DNA from: Legionella santicrucis
GTDB taxonomy: Bacteria > Pseudomonadota > Gammaproteobacteria > Legionellales > Legionellaceae
Assembly (NCBI RefSeq): GCF_001468135.1
Contig: NZ_LNYU01000091.1
Location: 225,850-289,849 of the forward strand
Length of the DNA stretch: 64,000 bases
Reading direction: 5' to 3'
Position 1 is the first letter of the stretch, and the number at the start of each line of letters is the position of its first letter. A model generated the notes under the pieces. That model was not told the origin of the DNA. It did not search any database and saw nothing but the letters and a program-made list of their open reading frames with translations. Below are positions 38,168-45,456 of this stretch, one piece after another. The translations under genes were made by a program, and so were the position numbers.

Positions 38168-39456
38168 TCGATTTTCATAGAGCTATCATCAGATTCAATT
38201 TGATAATTATCCTGATGTACCAACTTGTTTAAAATAAGGGACATCAATAAACGGATTTGTTGCTCATACATAGAACGATCATACCCCCCTTCCAAACCCC
38301 AATATACTCGTTTAATATGTTCCTTATTTTCTTGAACTATTTGAAAGAGATTCTCATAAAAATAAGTTAAATCTGCTTCATTAAAACGTGTTTTTTTTGC
38401 TTCTGCTTTACTCATTAACTTACCATCAACAAATTTCCCACAATAAGCTGTTTCAGCCTCATGAGAATCCCAACCCGTTGGTAGAAAAAGCACTATTTTC
38501 TGGCCCTTTTCTTTTGCGCTTTCTATTTGAGACTCGATTTCCTCTAGAGCAAAAACCAATGCAGGATGAACGGTTCCAGGTTTACGAAGTGTTGCGCTTA
38601 AATCTACCGCAAAATACTGAAAACTTCCCTTCGCCCATGAATGAATTTCTTGTCCCTCATCCTTGCCCTTTTTCTTGAATAATTTATTGATAAAAGAATT
38701 ATCCTGTTGAGGATAAACACGAGAATCAAAAACATCGATATGGCATATATCCATGTCTGAAGCAGATTGCATCAAAATATCACATAAGCCATTATCTCGA
38801 TTCACATCGGTGCCTACAATAATGTGTTTGAGTGGTTCTTGATGAAGGCTTTGTACATATTTAAGTAAGATAGCCGTTTTATTTAAAACACAAAAACCAC
38901 TGCCTTCATCACTATAAGCATGATGCGTAGGTAGTCCAAAAGAAAAATGAATCTTTCCCGAGTGCTCTAAAGTCATTGCGATATCTTTAATTAAGACTTC
39001 TAAAGTTTTAGGCGTAATCACAATATCGGAGTTTAATTGTTTCTGTCCTGTATGCCGTGCTTGGATACAATCAATAATAATGTGTTGTAAATATTTTGGA
39101 GTATGAACTTTTAATACCGCATTAAGTATCGTATCTTCTTCAGGAATTTTCGCAAAACATCTTAATGCGGCTTGCTCATCTCCTTTATTCATTGCAGCAA
39201 ATAATTGACTCCAATAGCGAGGCAACTTAACTTGATCCGTATCCATGACTGATAAATCGGAATCATTGTCACGAATTTCTGAGATTAATTGGCTCATATG
39301 CTTTAAGCGATTGAACTGATCTTCTTCAGAGCCAGCAGGCATTCCATGCATTTGTTCGATATCATTCAATGAAGGGATTTGAATACAGCAGTCTTGAGTT
39401 TTTGCTTCATGCACATCAGAAGAAGTTCGTTGCCTAAAGAAATATTGATGCATCAT
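38164..39456 (-). CDS. HDAC-fold deacetylase, resembling the Dot/Icm effector LphD
   Basis: This 430-aa protein has an HDAC core at about residues 165-400: FGLPTHHAYSDEGSGFCVLN (His178-His179, then Gly-Phe-Cys), GTDVNRDNGLCDIL, a further Asp in PTGWDSHE (Asp330) and GLEGGYD with the catalytic-type Tyr392. Ordinary HDACs have DVHHGNG at the second site; here the His ligand is Asn219. L. pneumophila secretes an HDAC-type effector, LphD, that acts on host histone H3, and I recall Tyr392 as its catalytic residue. I infer this is its homologue. The N-terminal 140 residues match nothing I know. No signal peptide is seen. Confidence 0.72.
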   Translation of the reverse strand: MMHQYFFRQRTSSDVHEAKTQDCCIQIPSLNDIEQMHGMPAGSEEDQFNRLKHMSQLISEIRDNDSDLSVMDTDQVKLPRYWSQLFAAMNKGDEQAALRCFAKIPEEDTILNAVLKVHTPKYLQHIIIDCIQARHTGQKQLNSDIVITPKTLEVLIKDIAMTLEHSGKIHFSFGLPTHHAYSDEGSGFCVLNKTAILLKYVQSLHQEPLKHIIVGTDVNRDNGLCDILMQSASDMDICHIDVFDSRVYPQQDNSFINKLFKKKGKDEGQEIHSWAKGSFQYFAVDLSATLRKPGTVHPALVFALEEIESQIESAKEKGQKIVLFLPTGWDSHEAETAYCGKFVDGKLMSKAEAKKTRFNEADLTYFYENLFQIVQENKEHIKRVYWGLEGGYDRSMYEQQIRLLMSLILNKLVHQDNYQIESDDSSMKID

Positions 39457-39509
39457 CTTGATTATCCTAGAAATAAAAGAGATTAGGCTTTTACTAAAGT
39501 CCTAAATTT

Positions 39510-39546
39510 TTTTTGCCATCCTTTCAAGTATAGGGCATGGCAAAAA
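39510..39546. promoter_or_regulatory. 10-bp inverted repeat upstream of the HDAC-like gene
   Basis: TTTTTGCCAT (39510-39519) is mirrored by ATGGCAAAAA (39537-39546) with a 17-base spacer. It lies between the stop of the coiled-coil gene and the start of the HDAC-like gene. It could be an operator or a weak terminator. Confidence 0.35.
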
Positions 39547-39566
39547 GTTCTCATGTAAGAAATGAA

Positions 39567-41069
39567 TTAATGGTAGGTAACAGAATGCTCAATGTCTTCT
39601 TTAACATCAATAAGTCCCTGAGATAAACCTTGGCGTTGTCCAGATTTAACTGTATTTGGACCTGTAAAAAAGGTTAATCCAATTCCTGTAGCAGCAACCA
39701 CGGTAGACGTAACCCCTAAAACAACTTGGGTTTGCAGTAAACTCAGCCCCAAAGCTATTCCTACAGCACTTAATGCAGAACTGGAACCCAACGTCGTCAC
39801 GAGACCTGCAACGCTTGCACCAATAAGTAATACGCCTAAGGCAATCAGTAAACCACCTAAAACTTGTTTGCCTACTGAAGGACTCCCAGAAGCAAATTCA
39901 GCAATATCGCCTAAACGTTTTGCAGCCTGTATATCATTAGGATTATTGAATACATCTGTTAAAACACAAACTGTTCTACCGTAAAAATGGTAATCTATGG
40001 GTTCCTGTTTTTGCTTTTTCATTGCGACTTCAGCCTCAATTAACTCAGCCGCATTCATAATATGTCTTTGCACATTGGATAAAACATTGTTTCGTTTTAA
40101 ATGAACCAACCCATCATTAAAAATTTGTTCTTCTATATTTTCTAATTGTGCAGGTTGAATTGCAAAAACCCCTAAGTTGGCGTTTTTAGATGTATCAAAC
40201 CATGCATTTGCACTATAATTTGTTTGCCACTGATCAGGTAAGTCTCCATGTTGAAGCACATGGGTACTTTCCACAAGCTCCGCTAGCGTTTTTTCAAATT
40301 CAGCATCTTGGCTTTCTTGTTTTACTCGAGAATACATATCCCATATAAAGCCACATAAGCGCAAATAGTTAGCTCTATGTGTGGGCTGAAATTGCAATGC
40401 CTCAGGATTATATCCACTTTCATAACGAGTTAATTCATCTAACCCGTAACGTGCAGCAATCAAGCTAATCCGTACTTGGGGAAAAAGGCCTGTAAGATGA
40501 GTATCTTCATAGTCATTAAATGCTTTTTGCAGCTTATTGGCTAATGTTTGCACTAACTCTAAAGGGTTTTCATGCAAAGTCCGTAAAAATAATTCGGCAT
40601 CACGTATGTGATTGATTAAAAATGATTTCCGAGATTGAAGCTGAGTCAACTCAGCATTAACTTCCCCGATTACCCGTTCATAAGGTCGCATTTGATTTTG
40701 GAGTGAGATACGTTCTACCTGTAAACGTCCTAATTCAGTTTGTAATTGACTTCTATTCCATTCTCTTGCGAAATCACCTACATAATGCAGCACCCCATCT
40801 CCATGATGATGGTGATGATCATGGTGGTGGTCATGCATATGGTGGAACATATCTTGGGTACTACTGATATTTGCATTAGTAAGTTGGCTTTGAGTGATTG
40901 AAATCAGTCGGTTTGTGGTATCCAATTGTCGCTGAAGTGGATTAAGAAATTGTCTTTGCTCTTCGATTATGCGTGATTTTTCCGATATTTGTGACTGTAC
41001 TTGAGGTAGCTCTTGTTGCCAAGAGAAAAGATTAGCTTGATTGTAAACTACAGGGCTAACTGCGGGCAT
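39567..41069 (-). CDS. Hypothetical coiled-coil protein with His-rich segment and C-terminal membrane hairpin
   Basis: This 500-aa protein is not a family I recognise. Residues 20-160 are coiled-coil-like (SQISEKSRIIEEQRQ, then ELTQLQSRKS), interrupted by a histidine cluster at residues 76-89 (FHHMHDHHHDHHHHHGDG). Residues 160-400 are mixed helices. Two hydrophobic stretches at about 415-475 (GGLLIALGVLLIGASVAGLV and the next) form a likely membrane hairpin, and a short polar tail ends in EDIEHSVTYH. Coiled coils plus late membrane segments and no signal peptide are common in Dot/Icm effectors. That role is inference. Confidence 0.6.
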   Translation of the reverse strand: MPAVSPVVYNQANLFSWQQELPQVQSQISEKSRIIEEQRQFLNPLQRQLDTTNRLISITQSQLTNANISSTQDMFHHMHDHHHDHHHHHGDGVLHYVGDFAREWNRSQLQTELGRLQVERISLQNQMRPYERVIGEVNAELTQLQSRKSFLINHIRDAELFLRTLHENPLELVQTLANKLQKAFNDYEDTHLTGLFPQVRISLIAARYGLDELTRYESGYNPEALQFQPTHRANYLRLCGFIWDMYSRVKQESQDAEFEKTLAELVESTHVLQHGDLPDQWQTNYSANAWFDTSKNANLGVFAIQPAQLENIEEQIFNDGLVHLKRNNVLSNVQRHIMNAAELIEAEVAMKKQKQEPIDYHFYGRTVCVLTDVFNNPNDIQAAKRLGDIAEFASGSPSVGKQVLGGLLIALGVLLIGASVAGLVTTLGSSSALSAVGIALGLSLLQTQVVLGVTSTVVAATGIGLTFFTGPNTVKSGQRQGLSQGLIDVKEDIEHSVTYH

Positions 41070-41107
41070 AACGATCCTCCAAGTGGGTTACATTATAAGC
41101 GCCCCGC

Positions 41108-41136
41108 ATTATACCTGCTGCAAATTATTAATTCAA
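41108..41136 (-). promoter_or_regulatory. Sigma-70 promoter for the coiled-coil gene
   Basis: On the minus strand TTGAAT (41131-41136) and a perfect TATAAT (41108-41113) are separated by 17 bases. A GGAGGA ribosome binding site precedes the ATG at 41069. The transcribed leader would be about 30 bases. Confidence 0.65.
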
Positions 41137-41265
41137 TGATTGCATTTTATGATCAAATATCACTACATAACTGGAAAACCCCTGCTATGGCGCGTTCTAT
41201 AAGCAAAGAGATACAATAGGGACTTCCTAATCAAAAATAAAAACACATTTGAGGATGTTGGACCA

Positions 41266-42504
41266 ATGACTGGGGCAAAAAAAGTTTCTGAATCTTACCT
41301 TTTTTCGCTGATTTTAATTTCAGCGATTCTTCTTGGGGGTTTCACCGGTTGTTTTTTTAGCCAAATAACTCATTATTTAAAACCTTTTGGTGAAATTTTT
41401 CTTAATCTCATTTTTACGGCAATTGTTCCATTAATTTTCTTTAGTGTCAGTTCTGCCATTGCACGTATTGGTTCTATGGGGAAACTAAGCAAAATTGCTT
41501 TTTATATGACGGTTACTTTTTTATTTACGGGTATCATAGCAGCAATTTATGCTCTTTTTGTCGTTCATCTCTTTCCACCTGCCCACAATGTTGTTCTACC
41601 CTTGGCTGTTCCTGCAAAAACATCCACGCTGAGTTTTTTAGAGCAGATTCCAGAAATTTTTACGGTTTCGGAATTCAGCCATTTACTTTCTCATAAGCAT
41701 ATTCTTGCTTTAATCGTCTTTTCAATCTTTGTTGGACTTGCCGCATCCAATACTCATGAAAAAGACAAACCATTTATTGGTTTTTTACAAGCAGGAGAAG
41801 AGATTTTCATGCGTGTTTTTACATTAATCATGTACTATGCTCCGCTTGGTTTTTTTGCTTATTTTGCCGTCTTAGTTCACGATTTAGGCCCGCAATTAAT
41901 GACGAACTATCTTCGGGTTGGTATTCTTTATTACTCTTTTGGACTCCTATATTTTATCCTTATCAATACCTTCTTTGCCTATTTGGCAGGTAAAACACAA
42001 GGAATAAAATTATTTTGGCGTAATATCTTTCTACCTGCAGTTACCTCAATTGCAACATGCAGTAGTGCTGCAAGCATTCCTGCCAATTTAATTGGTGTCA
42101 AAAAAATGAAAGTTGCTCCTGAAATTTATGAAACAGTAATTCCCTTGGGTACTATTATTCACAAAGATGGTTCAGTGATCGGCGGTGTTTTCAAAATTGC
42201 TTTTCTGTTTGGCATTTTTCATTTAAATTTTTCTGAGCCTAGTGTTTTACTCACCGCATTAGGAGTTTCTTTATTGGTTGGCACCGTAATGGGGGCAATT
42301 CCTAGTGGAGGAATGCTTGGGGAACTACTCATTTTAAGTGTTTATGGATTTCCTCCCTCAGTTTTAATGATTATTGCTGCAATAAGTATTATCATTGATC
42401 CGATTGCTACAATGCTTAATGTAACATGTAACAGTGTAAGCTGCATGATGATTGCCCGTTTTGTAGAGGGTAAAAAGTGGTTTACACACCCAACATCAAG
42501 GTAA
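41266..42504 (+). CDS. Dicarboxylate/amino acid:cation symporter (DAACS family)
   Basis: The 412-aa protein has eight to ten membrane segments. The substrate-site serine loop is SIATCSSAASIPAN, followed by the second loop IIHKDGSVIGGVFKIAFLFG and the C-terminal DPIATMLNVTCNSVSCMM. This is the GltP/DctA/SstT layout for sodium- or proton-driven uptake of amino acids or C4-dicarboxylates, fitting for an organism that feeds on amino acids. The exact substrate cannot be read. Confidence 0.86.
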   Translation: MTGAKKVSESYLFSLILISAILLGGFTGCFFSQITHYLKPFGEIFLNLIFTAIVPLIFFSVSSAIARIGSMGKLSKIAFYMTVTFLFTGIIAAIYALFVVHLFPPAHNVVLPLAVPAKTSTLSFLEQIPEIFTVSEFSHLLSHKHILALIVFSIFVGLAASNTHEKDKPFIGFLQAGEEIFMRVFTLIMYYAPLGFFAYFAVLVHDLGPQLMTNYLRVGILYYSFGLLYFILINTFFAYLAGKTQGIKLFWRNIFLPAVTSIATCSSAASIPANLIGVKKMKVAPEIYETVIPLGTIIHKDGSVIGGVFKIAFLFGIFHLNFSEPSVLLTALGVSLLVGTVMGAIPSGGMLGELLILSVYGFPPSVLMIIAAISIIIDPIATMLNVTCNSVSCMMIARFVEGKKWFTHPTSR

Positions 42505-42507
42505 GTT

Positions 42508-42726
42508 ATGCGTAATCATCCACCTTATAAAAAACTATGGCGTTCACGTAAAGATAGAAAAATTGCTGGAATATGCGGCGGATTAGGCATTTATTTTGGT
42601 GTAGATCCAGTATGGATGAGAATAATTTTTGTTATCTTTTTCTTACTTGGAGGCGCTGCATTTATTGCCTATATTATCTTATGGATAATCATTCCCTTAG
42701 AGCCCGAAGGCTGGCAAGATGCCTAA
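42508..42726 (+). CDS. PspC domain protein
   Basis: This 72-aa protein is a single PspC domain: KLWRSRKDRKIAGICGGLG and IYFGVDPVWMRIIFVIFFLLG, with the second membrane stretch AFIAYIILWIIIPLEPEGW. PspC proteins sense or respond to inner-membrane stress. It starts 3 bp after the symporter stop and ends 14 bp before the next gene, so the three form one transcript. Confidence 0.88.
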   Translation: MRNHPPYKKLWRSRKDRKIAGICGGLGIYFGVDPVWMRIIFVIFFLLGGAAFIAYIILWIIIPLEPEGWQDA

Positions 42727-42740
42727 TCAAGAAGAAAAAA

Positions 42741-43199
42741 ATGATTCGAGGATTAATCGTATTTTTTATCAATTTATGTTTCATAATACCCAATGCATTT
42801 GCTGCAGAAAAAAACAACGCCATGCCGCTATTTCAACATATTTTTTCTGTGTGGACTGATGCCTTTAATCGTAAAGACTTAGCAGGCTCTTGTGATTTAT
42901 TTTCTGTTCATGTAGAAGCTAATTACCAAGGAGCTCCTAGAAAAAACTACGAGTCGATCTGCAATGGATTTAAGAAAATTTTTCAAGAAAACCGTGACTA
43001 TAAATACCACTTTAAACTTCATCAGGTCTATCATTCTAACGACTTGGCAAGTGTTCGAGTCACGTGGTATTTACAAATTTATAAACAGGGAAAAGTTATT
43101 TCAAGAACTGTAGATGAGGGGTTGGATGTTTTTCAACGAGATCAACAAGGTCATTGGAAAATTATTTATTATTTAGCTTATCCGAGCAAAGGCAATTAA
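42741..43199 (+). CDS. Secreted NTF2/SnoaL-like protein (DUF4440 type)
   Basis: The 152-aa precursor starts at the ATG at 42741, with AAGAAG just upstream. A longer frame from 42573 overlaps pspC out of phase and is unlikely. A signal peptide (GLIVFFINLCFIIPNAFA) precedes an NTF2-like cone fold: SVWTDAFNRKDLAGSCDLFS, VRVTWYLQIYKQGKVI and WKIIYYLAYP. Members bind small molecules or act as enzymes. The ligand here is unknown. Confidence 0.75.
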   Translation: MIRGLIVFFINLCFIIPNAFAAEKNNAMPLFQHIFSVWTDAFNRKDLAGSCDLFSVHVEANYQGAPRKNYESICNGFKKIFQENRDYKYHFKLHQVYHSNDLASVRVTWYLQIYKQGKVISRTVDEGLDVFQRDQQGHWKIIYYLAYPSKGN

Positions 43200-43276
43200 C
43201 TTTCTGGCTAAGACAATGTAAAGCGTAATCAAGACAAAATATCAATATTTCATCCTGACTAAGCTTTAATACATTA

Positions 43277-43807
43277 TCACTCTTCTTGTGCTAAAACAAA
43301 TGATGAAGCATTTAAAACAGCAGCAATACGAAGCACCGATTGCACAGCAATTTTATCCAACCCATGCTCTAATAATTGTCTTACATGAGAACTAATGCAC
43401 ATTCCGCACCCATTAATCACCGATACTGCCAAAGCGAACAACTCAAAATCAGCTTTGGGCACACCTGGATTTAACATCCCATTCATACGTAAATGAGCTG
43501 GTAAAGTGGAAAGTTCATTATTTTCTGCCAAATGAATTGCACGATAATACACATTATTCATAGCCATTAAAGCCGTTGCTGTTTTTACGGCCTGTTCTAA
43601 TTCAGATGAAATATGGATTGCTCCATTTGTTTTAATCGCGTTTATCAGACTTTTATTGTTTAAGGTATAGGCTACAGCTAATGCGACACCATAAAATTGA
43701 GCATCAGTTAAACCAGACTGAGCAATATTACTAAATAAAGTACTCAAATTAAGACGAATGTCTTTAGCAAAATCAGGAATCGCCTGTTTTAATTGTTCAA
43801 TAGACAT
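43277..43807 (-). CDS. ahpD: Alkyl hydroperoxide reductase partner AhpD
   Basis: This 176-aa protein has the CxxC-x3-H active site in NGCGMCISSH (Cys134, Cys137, His141) and a supporting Glu near 122. It belongs to the carboxymuconolactone decarboxylase fold. AhpD passes electrons to AhpC of the mycobacterial type. It follows ahpC by 49 bp on the same strand. Confidence 0.92.
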   Translation of the reverse strand: MSIEQLKQAIPDFAKDIRLNLSTLFSNIAQSGLTDAQFYGVALAVAYTLNNKSLINAIKTNGAIHISSELEQAVKTATALMAMNNVYYRAIHLAENNELSTLPAHLRMNGMLNPGVPKADFELFALAVSVINGCGMCISSHVRQLLEHGLDKIAVQSVLRIAAVLNASSFVLAQEE

Positions 43808-43856
43808 AATCCGCTCCTTTAAAATACTCCTGCCTCATTGGCAGGAGTATCTTGTT

Positions 43857-44405
43857 TTATAATGTTTCACCACCAATTGGGCGATTGCAAGGACATAACT
43901 CATCTGTCTGTAAAGCATCTAAAATACGTAAAACTTCTTGAGGGTTACGACCTACATTGAGTGAGTTAACGCTAACATGCTGAATCATATTGTTTGGATC
44001 AATGATAAATGTTGCTCTTAATGCACAGCCACTTTCTTCATCACGAACACCTAAACCATCCGTTAATTTTCCTTGAACATCTGCAAAACTATATTGATTA
44101 AGTTGATTTAAATCTTTGTGTTCTCTACGCCAAGCCAATTTCACAAACTCATTGTCTGTGCTTCCTCCTAATACCACTGCATCTCTATCATTAAACTCAC
44201 CATTTAATTTTGCAAACTCAACAATTTCTGTTGGACATACAAAAGTAAAGTCTTTAGGGTAGAAAAACACTATTTTCCATTTTCCTGGAAAGCTTTTTTC
44301 AGTAATAGTTTCAAAAGCACTTACACCATTCTCTTCATGATTATTAAACCCAGGTTTCACAGCTACTATAGAAAATTCCGGTATTTTTTGACCAATAGTT
44401 AACAT
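43857..44405 (-). CDS. ahpC2: Peroxiredoxin AhpC (AhpD-dependent type, AhpC2)
   Basis: This 182-aa 2-Cys peroxiredoxin has the peroxidatic FTFVCPTEI (Cys57) and a C-terminal CPCNRPIGG with two cysteines (171 and 173), the three-cysteine pattern of AhpD-coupled enzymes. It reduces peroxides. A TATAAT at 44440-44435 and a GAGGAGAAG ribosome binding site precede the gene, which diverges from oxyR. Confidence 0.92.
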   Translation of the reverse strand: MLTIGQKIPEFSIVAVKPGFNNHEENGVSAFETITEKSFPGKWKIVFFYPKDFTFVCPTEIVEFAKLNGEFNDRDAVVLGGSTDNEFVKLAWRREHKDLNQLNQYSFADVQGKLTDGLGVRDEESGCALRATFIIDPNNMIQHVSVNSLNVGRNPQEVLRILDALQTDELCPCNRPIGGETL

Positions 44406-44434
44406 GAACTTCTCCTCATTTATTAGTTAATTAA

Positions 44435-44490
44435 ATTATAGATAGGGTATATAATTATATAAAGTGAATAAAATCGATTTAATTAATCGA
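44435..44490. promoter_or_regulatory. Divergent ahpC2/oxyR promoter-operator
   Basis: The minus-strand TATAAT (44435-44440) sits about 30 bases before ahpC2. The plus strand holds a LysR-type palindrome TCGATT-5 nt-AATCGA (44474-44490) just before the oxyR start, suited to autoregulation. Binding by OxyR is inferred from the layout. Confidence 0.5.
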
Positions 44491-44498
44491 AAAAAACG

Positions 44499-45416
44499 AT
44501 GAATAAATTAATTAGTTTAAAACAACTCCATTACTTGATTACCTTATATGATCACCAACATTTTGGTCGTGCAGCTACAGCATGTTTTATTAGCCAATCC
44601 ACTTTGAGCGCTGCTATTACAAATCTTGAAGAGACACTAAACGCTCAGTTATTGGAAAGAGATCATAAAACATTTCTATTTACTTCTTTAGGGGAAGAAA
44701 TCGTACGTCGTGCTCGATTCATGCTTCAACAAAACAATGAATTACTCGATTATGCGAAAAATCAGGGAAAAGCAATGCAGGGAAAATTTTATCTTGGTGT
44801 TATTCCCACCATTGCCCCATTTATTTTAAGCGATCTGCAAGTTTTATGTCAGCAGCTTTATCCCGATTTATCTCTATTCATCAGAGAAGATACAACGGAT
44901 AATGTTTTAAACTATTTGGGTGAAGGAAAACTTGATCTTGTTATATTGGCTCTTCCCTATCCAACAGCAAACTTCCAAACAAAAATATTATGTAATGATT
45001 ATTTTAAACTTGTTTTACCCAAAAGTTGGTTGCATCAAGGATTTGATACGGAAATAACAAAGCTACCGGAAAACAGTATCTTTCTCTTGGAAAAAGAACA
45101 TTGCCTGACTGAACATACATTACAAGCTTGTCAACTTAAAGAAAGTGAAAAAATCAATTCATTTTTTGCCACCAGTTTACATACCTTAATCCAAATGGTA
45201 AATCACCAACCAGGCATTACTTTTTTGCCTAACTTGGCGATTAACAGTCGGATCCTTGCAAACACCGATTTGGTTGCTGTTCCCCTAAAAAATGATCATC
45301 CTTATAGACAAATCGGTCTCGCTTGGCGAGCTACTTCTCACAGAATACAAAGCTATAACCTATTTGCAGAATTAGTAGCACAAATTGTGATTGAAAAGTG
45401 TGCTGATGCACTATAA
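44499..45416 (+). CDS. oxyR: Peroxide-sensing LysR-type regulator OxyR
   Basis: The 305-aa protein has an N-terminal winged helix (LISLKQLHYLITLYDHQHFG and FISQSTLSAAITNLEETLN) and a substrate-like domain. The redox cysteines of OxyR are conserved with E. coli spacing in EHCLTEHTLQAC (Cys202 and Cys211). It is divergently transcribed from ahpC2-ahpD, its expected target. Confidence 0.9.
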   Translation: MNKLISLKQLHYLITLYDHQHFGRAATACFISQSTLSAAITNLEETLNAQLLERDHKTFLFTSLGEEIVRRARFMLQQNNELLDYAKNQGKAMQGKFYLGVIPTIAPFILSDLQVLCQQLYPDLSLFIREDTTDNVLNYLGEGKLDLVILALPYPTANFQTKILCNDYFKLVLPKSWLHQGFDTEITKLPENSIFLLEKEHCLTEHTLQACQLKESEKINSFFATSLHTLIQMVNHQPGITFLPNLAINSRILANTDLVAVPLKNDHPYRQIGLAWRATSHRIQSYNLFAELVAQIVIEKCADAL

Positions 45417-45456
45417 GGAACATAATAACACCGTAATCGATATTTTCTTCATTGTA

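Noticed and set aside
42573-42740. Upstream extension of the NTF2-like gene
   Set aside because: It overlaps pspC in another frame; a good ribosome binding site and signal peptide begin at 42741.
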